The notes beneath the pieces are model-generated. The model searched no databases. It saw only the letters and a program-made list of their open reading frames with translations, and was not told the origin of the DNA. Of a DNA stretch of 64,000 nucleotides, positions 62,387-64,000 are shown one piece after another. The stretch lies in contig NZ_JAFCKP010000012.1 in NCBI RefSeq assembly GCF_018130245.1, forward strand, positions 62,001 to 126,000, written 5' to 3'. Positions within the stretch are counted from its first letter, which is position 1, and each line of letters opens with the position of its first letter. The position numbers and the translations under genes were made by a program. Source of the DNA: Bradyrhizobium sp. SZCCT0231 (GTDB lineage: Bacteria > Pseudomonadota > Alphaproteobacteria > Rhizobiales > Xanthobacteraceae).

Positions 62387-62785
62387 ATGTGGACGAAATT
62401 GAAAGCGCCCTCGCTGGCCGAGATGGAAGCGATGGCTCATGACGTGTTCGAGCGCCTGCCGGCCGAATTTCGCAAGCTCTGCGAGGGCGTGATCGTCCGC
62501 GTCGACGACTTCCCGACCGACGAGGTCCTCGACGAGATGGAGTGCGAGAGCGAGTTCGACCTGCTCGGCCTGTTCCAGGGCGTCGGCCTGCCGCAGCAGA
62601 GCCTTGGCGACGTGGCGCGGCTGCCCAACATGGTCTGGCTCTACCGCCGGCCGATCCTGGACTATTGGGCCGAGCACGACGAAAGCCTCGGCCACATCGT
62701 CCGCCATGTCCTGATTCACGAGATCGGCCACCATTTTGGCCTGTCGGACGACGATATGGAGGCGATTGAGGCGCGGGCGGAGTGA
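62387..62785 (+). CDS. metallopeptidase family protein (HExxH zincin)
   Basis: 132 residues from the ATG at 62387 (GAGGGTCGC ribosome site). The zinc motif 'HEIGHHFGLSDDDME' is at about 111-125, the minimal M-type zincin of the DUF1025/MPN-like 'metallopeptidase family protein' group. 'VIVRVDDFPTDEVLDEM' and 'MVWLYRRPILDYW' are typical. No signal peptide. Substrate unknown. It lies between the secreted-protein genes and leuD. Confidence 0.93.
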   Translation: MWTKLKAPSLAEMEAMAHDVFERLPAEFRKLCEGVIVRVDDFPTDEVLDEMECESEFDLLGLFQGVGLPQQSLGDVARLPNMVWLYRRPILDYWAEHDESLGHIVRHVLIHEIGHHFGLSDDDMEAIEARAE

Positions 62786-62929
62786 AGGGTGGTTGCCGCA
62801 CTGAAGGTGCGCTCCCTCCCCCGTGGCTTGATCCGGCCAAGCAGGCTAGATCTGCCCTATTCGGCCTAGGATTCCTGCCCCGATCGCGATAAACACCTGT
62901 TCTCCTAGACCACCCGGGAAAGCGCAACC

Positions 62930-63535
62930 ATGGACAAGTTCACCACGCTGGAAGGCGTCGCGGCGCCGCTGAAGATCATCAATGTCGACACCGACATGAT
63001 CATTCCGAAGCAGTACCTCAAGACCATCAAACGCACCGGTCTTGGCAAGGGGCTCTTCTCCGAGCAGCGCTACAAGGACGACGGCAGCGAGAACCCGGAT
63101 TTCGTCCTCAACCAGCCCGCCTATCGCAATGCGAAGGTGCTGGTGGCCGGCGACAATTTCGGCTGCGGCTCGAGCCGCGAGCACGCGCCCTGGGCACTGC
63201 TCGATTTCGGCATCCGCTGCGTGATCTCGACCTCGTTCGGCGACATCTTCTACAACAACTGCTTCAAGAACGGCATTCTGCCGATCCGCGTTGCCCAAGA
63301 AGACCTCGACAAGCTGTTCGACGACGCCGAGCGCGGCGCCAACGCGACGCTGACGATCGACCTGCCGAACCAGGAGATCCGCGGTCCCGACGGCGGCAAG
63401 GTCAAGTTCGAGATCGATCCGTTCCGCAAGCACTGCCTGATCAACGGTCTCGACGACATCGGCCTCACCATGGAGAAGAAGGCTTCGATCGACTCCTATG
63501 AGGACAAGCTCAAGCGCGAACGCGCCTGGGCCTGA
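62930..63535 (+). CDS. leuD: 3-isopropylmalate dehydratase small subunit
   Basis: 201 residues, swivel domain: '[15 protein letters not shown]', '[20 protein letters not shown]' and '[17 protein letters not shown]' are hallmark segments. It partners LeuC. It has its own upstream region of 145 bases and a terminator of its own. Confidence 0.98.
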   Translation: MDKFTTLEGVAAPLKIINVDTDMIIPKQYLKTIKRTGLGKGLFSEQRYKDDGSENPDFVLNQPAYRNAKVLVAGDNFGCGSSREHAPWALLDFGIRCVISTSFGDIFYNNCFKNGILPIRVAQEDLDKLFDDAERGANATLTIDLPNQEIRGPDGGKVKFEIDPFRKHCLINGLDDIGLTMEKKASIDSYEDKLKRERAWA

Positions 63536-63552
63536 TTGCAAGTTCGGTTTCG

Positions 63553-63584
63553 AGCCCCGGTGCCGCAAGCGCCGGGGCTTTTTC
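63553..63584 (+). terminator. Rho-independent terminator after leuD
   Basis: AGCCCCGG and CCGGGGCT arms around a TGCCGCAAGCG loop, followed by TTTT. Confidence 0.85.
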
Positions 63585-63612
63585 TTTGCCCTGCTTATCC
63601 CTTTATATTTTT

Positions 63613-63661
63613 GAGCATGATCCTCTCGGAAAACCGCTGCACACTTTTCCGGATCATGCTC
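63613..63661. repeat. AGCATGATCC palindromic repeat
   Basis: GAGCATGATCC (63613-63623) and GGATCATGCTC (63651-63661) are exact complements separated by 27 bases with a GGAAAA and TTTTCC inner pair. This element is widespread in Rhizobiales genomes; here it lies 12 bases before the glycosyltransferase start. Confidence 0.8.
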
Positions 63662-63673
63662 TAAGCTTTGCCC

Positions 63674-64000
63674 ATGCTGCCCGAGATCGTCACCTTCTGG
63701 CATGGCCCGATGGACGCGCTGCGCCAGACCTGTCTGCGCTCGCAGCTCGCTGTCGGCCACAAGGTCACGGTCTACAGCTTCGACCCCATTCCCGGCCTGC
63801 CGGCGGGCATTGCGAATGCCGAGGCCGAGGCGATCCTGCCGCACGCGTTCTCCGAACGGCTGCGGCCGCCGCAGCCGGACGGCAGCTGGCGCGACTGGAC
63901 CATTCTGCAGTTCAGCGACTTCTTCCGCATGAAGCTGATGGCGAAGGGCCTCGGCCTCTGGCTCGATGCCGACGTGCTGCTCTTGAAGCCCGTCGAGATC
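63674..64000 (+). CDS. glycosyltransferase with DXD motif (3' partial)
   Basis: 109 codons visible, running off the right edge. Start ATG at 63674 ('MLPEIVTFWHGPMDALRQTC'). The DXD metal site is in 'GLWLDADVLLLKP' near the visible end, preceded by 'DFFRMKLMAKGLG'. This matches the nucleotide-sugar transferases of the GT32-like/capsular type ('galactosyltransferase Lgt5'-like sugar-binding region). Cytoplasmic. The donor and acceptor cannot be predicted. Confidence 0.8.
   Translation, partial: MLPEIVTFWHGPMDALRQTCLRSQLAVGHKVTVYSFDPIPGLPAGIANAEAEAILPHAFSERLRPPQPDGSWRDWTILQFSDFFRMKLMAKGLGLWLDADVLLLKPVEI

Overview
The window is GC-rich, densely packed alphaproteobacterial chromosome and most resembles Bradyrhizobium or a close Bradyrhizobiaceae relative. 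The grounds are the high third-position GC, the gene order (acnA beside ccmABCDG, mdh-sucCD-sucAB-lpd, atpHAGDC, ffh-rpsP-rimM-trmD-rplS, leuC and leuD), the DUF2794, DUF2336, DUF1223 and DUF4337 proteins, and many short palindromic intergenic repeats typical of that lineage. No phage, insertion sequence, CRISPR array, rRNA or tRNA was found. It reads as core genome.

Layout. 1-4843: cell-envelope genes envC (5' end missing), an S41 C-terminal protease and a YibQ-like deacetylase homologue, then two tandem RppH Nudix hydrolases. 4969-6618: a class III nucleotide cyclase with an extracytoplasmic tail (minus strand). 6771-11874: the F1 ATP synthase operon atpHAGDC (minus). 11875-12571: an AT-rich regulatory region with a perfect CtrA-type box, then RlpA. 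13300-17955: priA (minus), xerC (plus), a DUF4337 protein and a membrane protein. 17990-28789: the TCA operon mdh-sucC-DUF1579-sucD-sucA-sucB-small membrane protein-SDR-lpdA (minus). 29030-35089: zapE, thpR, and a tesA gene divergent from ybbAB-type ABC genes, the same arrangement as in E. coli. 35360-38763: a Bax-inhibitor-1 family protein with a ybhL-type leader hairpin, GNAT, DUF2794 and DUF1223 genes, and a candidate sRNA locus. 38996-44985: acnA and the cytochrome c maturation operon ccmABCDG. 45181-48716: ispZ/yciB, ftsY, an RluA-type pseudouridine synthase and a DUF2336 protein. 48854-53935: mtaB, dapF, a GyrI-like secreted protein, a SIMPL protein and an MBL-fold hydrolase. 54445-58428: ffh-rpsP-rimM-trmD-rplS, a translation and protein-targeting cluster. 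58757-63535: leuC and leuD, separated by about 2.8 kb of small genes, three of them encoding secreted Tyr/Arg-rich proteins. 63674-64000: the start of a DXD glycosyltransferase.

Together the genes cover energy metabolism (2-oxoglutarate to malate and aconitase, ATP synthesis, cytochrome c assembly), co-translational targeting (Ffh and FtsY), envelope remodelling and leucine and lysine precursor synthesis.

I did not find a convincing new multi-gene system. The most interesting signals are small. They are an exact 31-base repeat shared by an intergenic site and a signal-peptide coding region, a repeat that supplies the C-terminus of RimM, a CtrA box upstream of rlpA, a leader hairpin upstream of the Bax-inhibitor gene, an orphan terminator that suggests a small RNA, a tandem duplication that copies a ribosome binding site, and a cyclase with three Cys-pair repeats outside the membrane.
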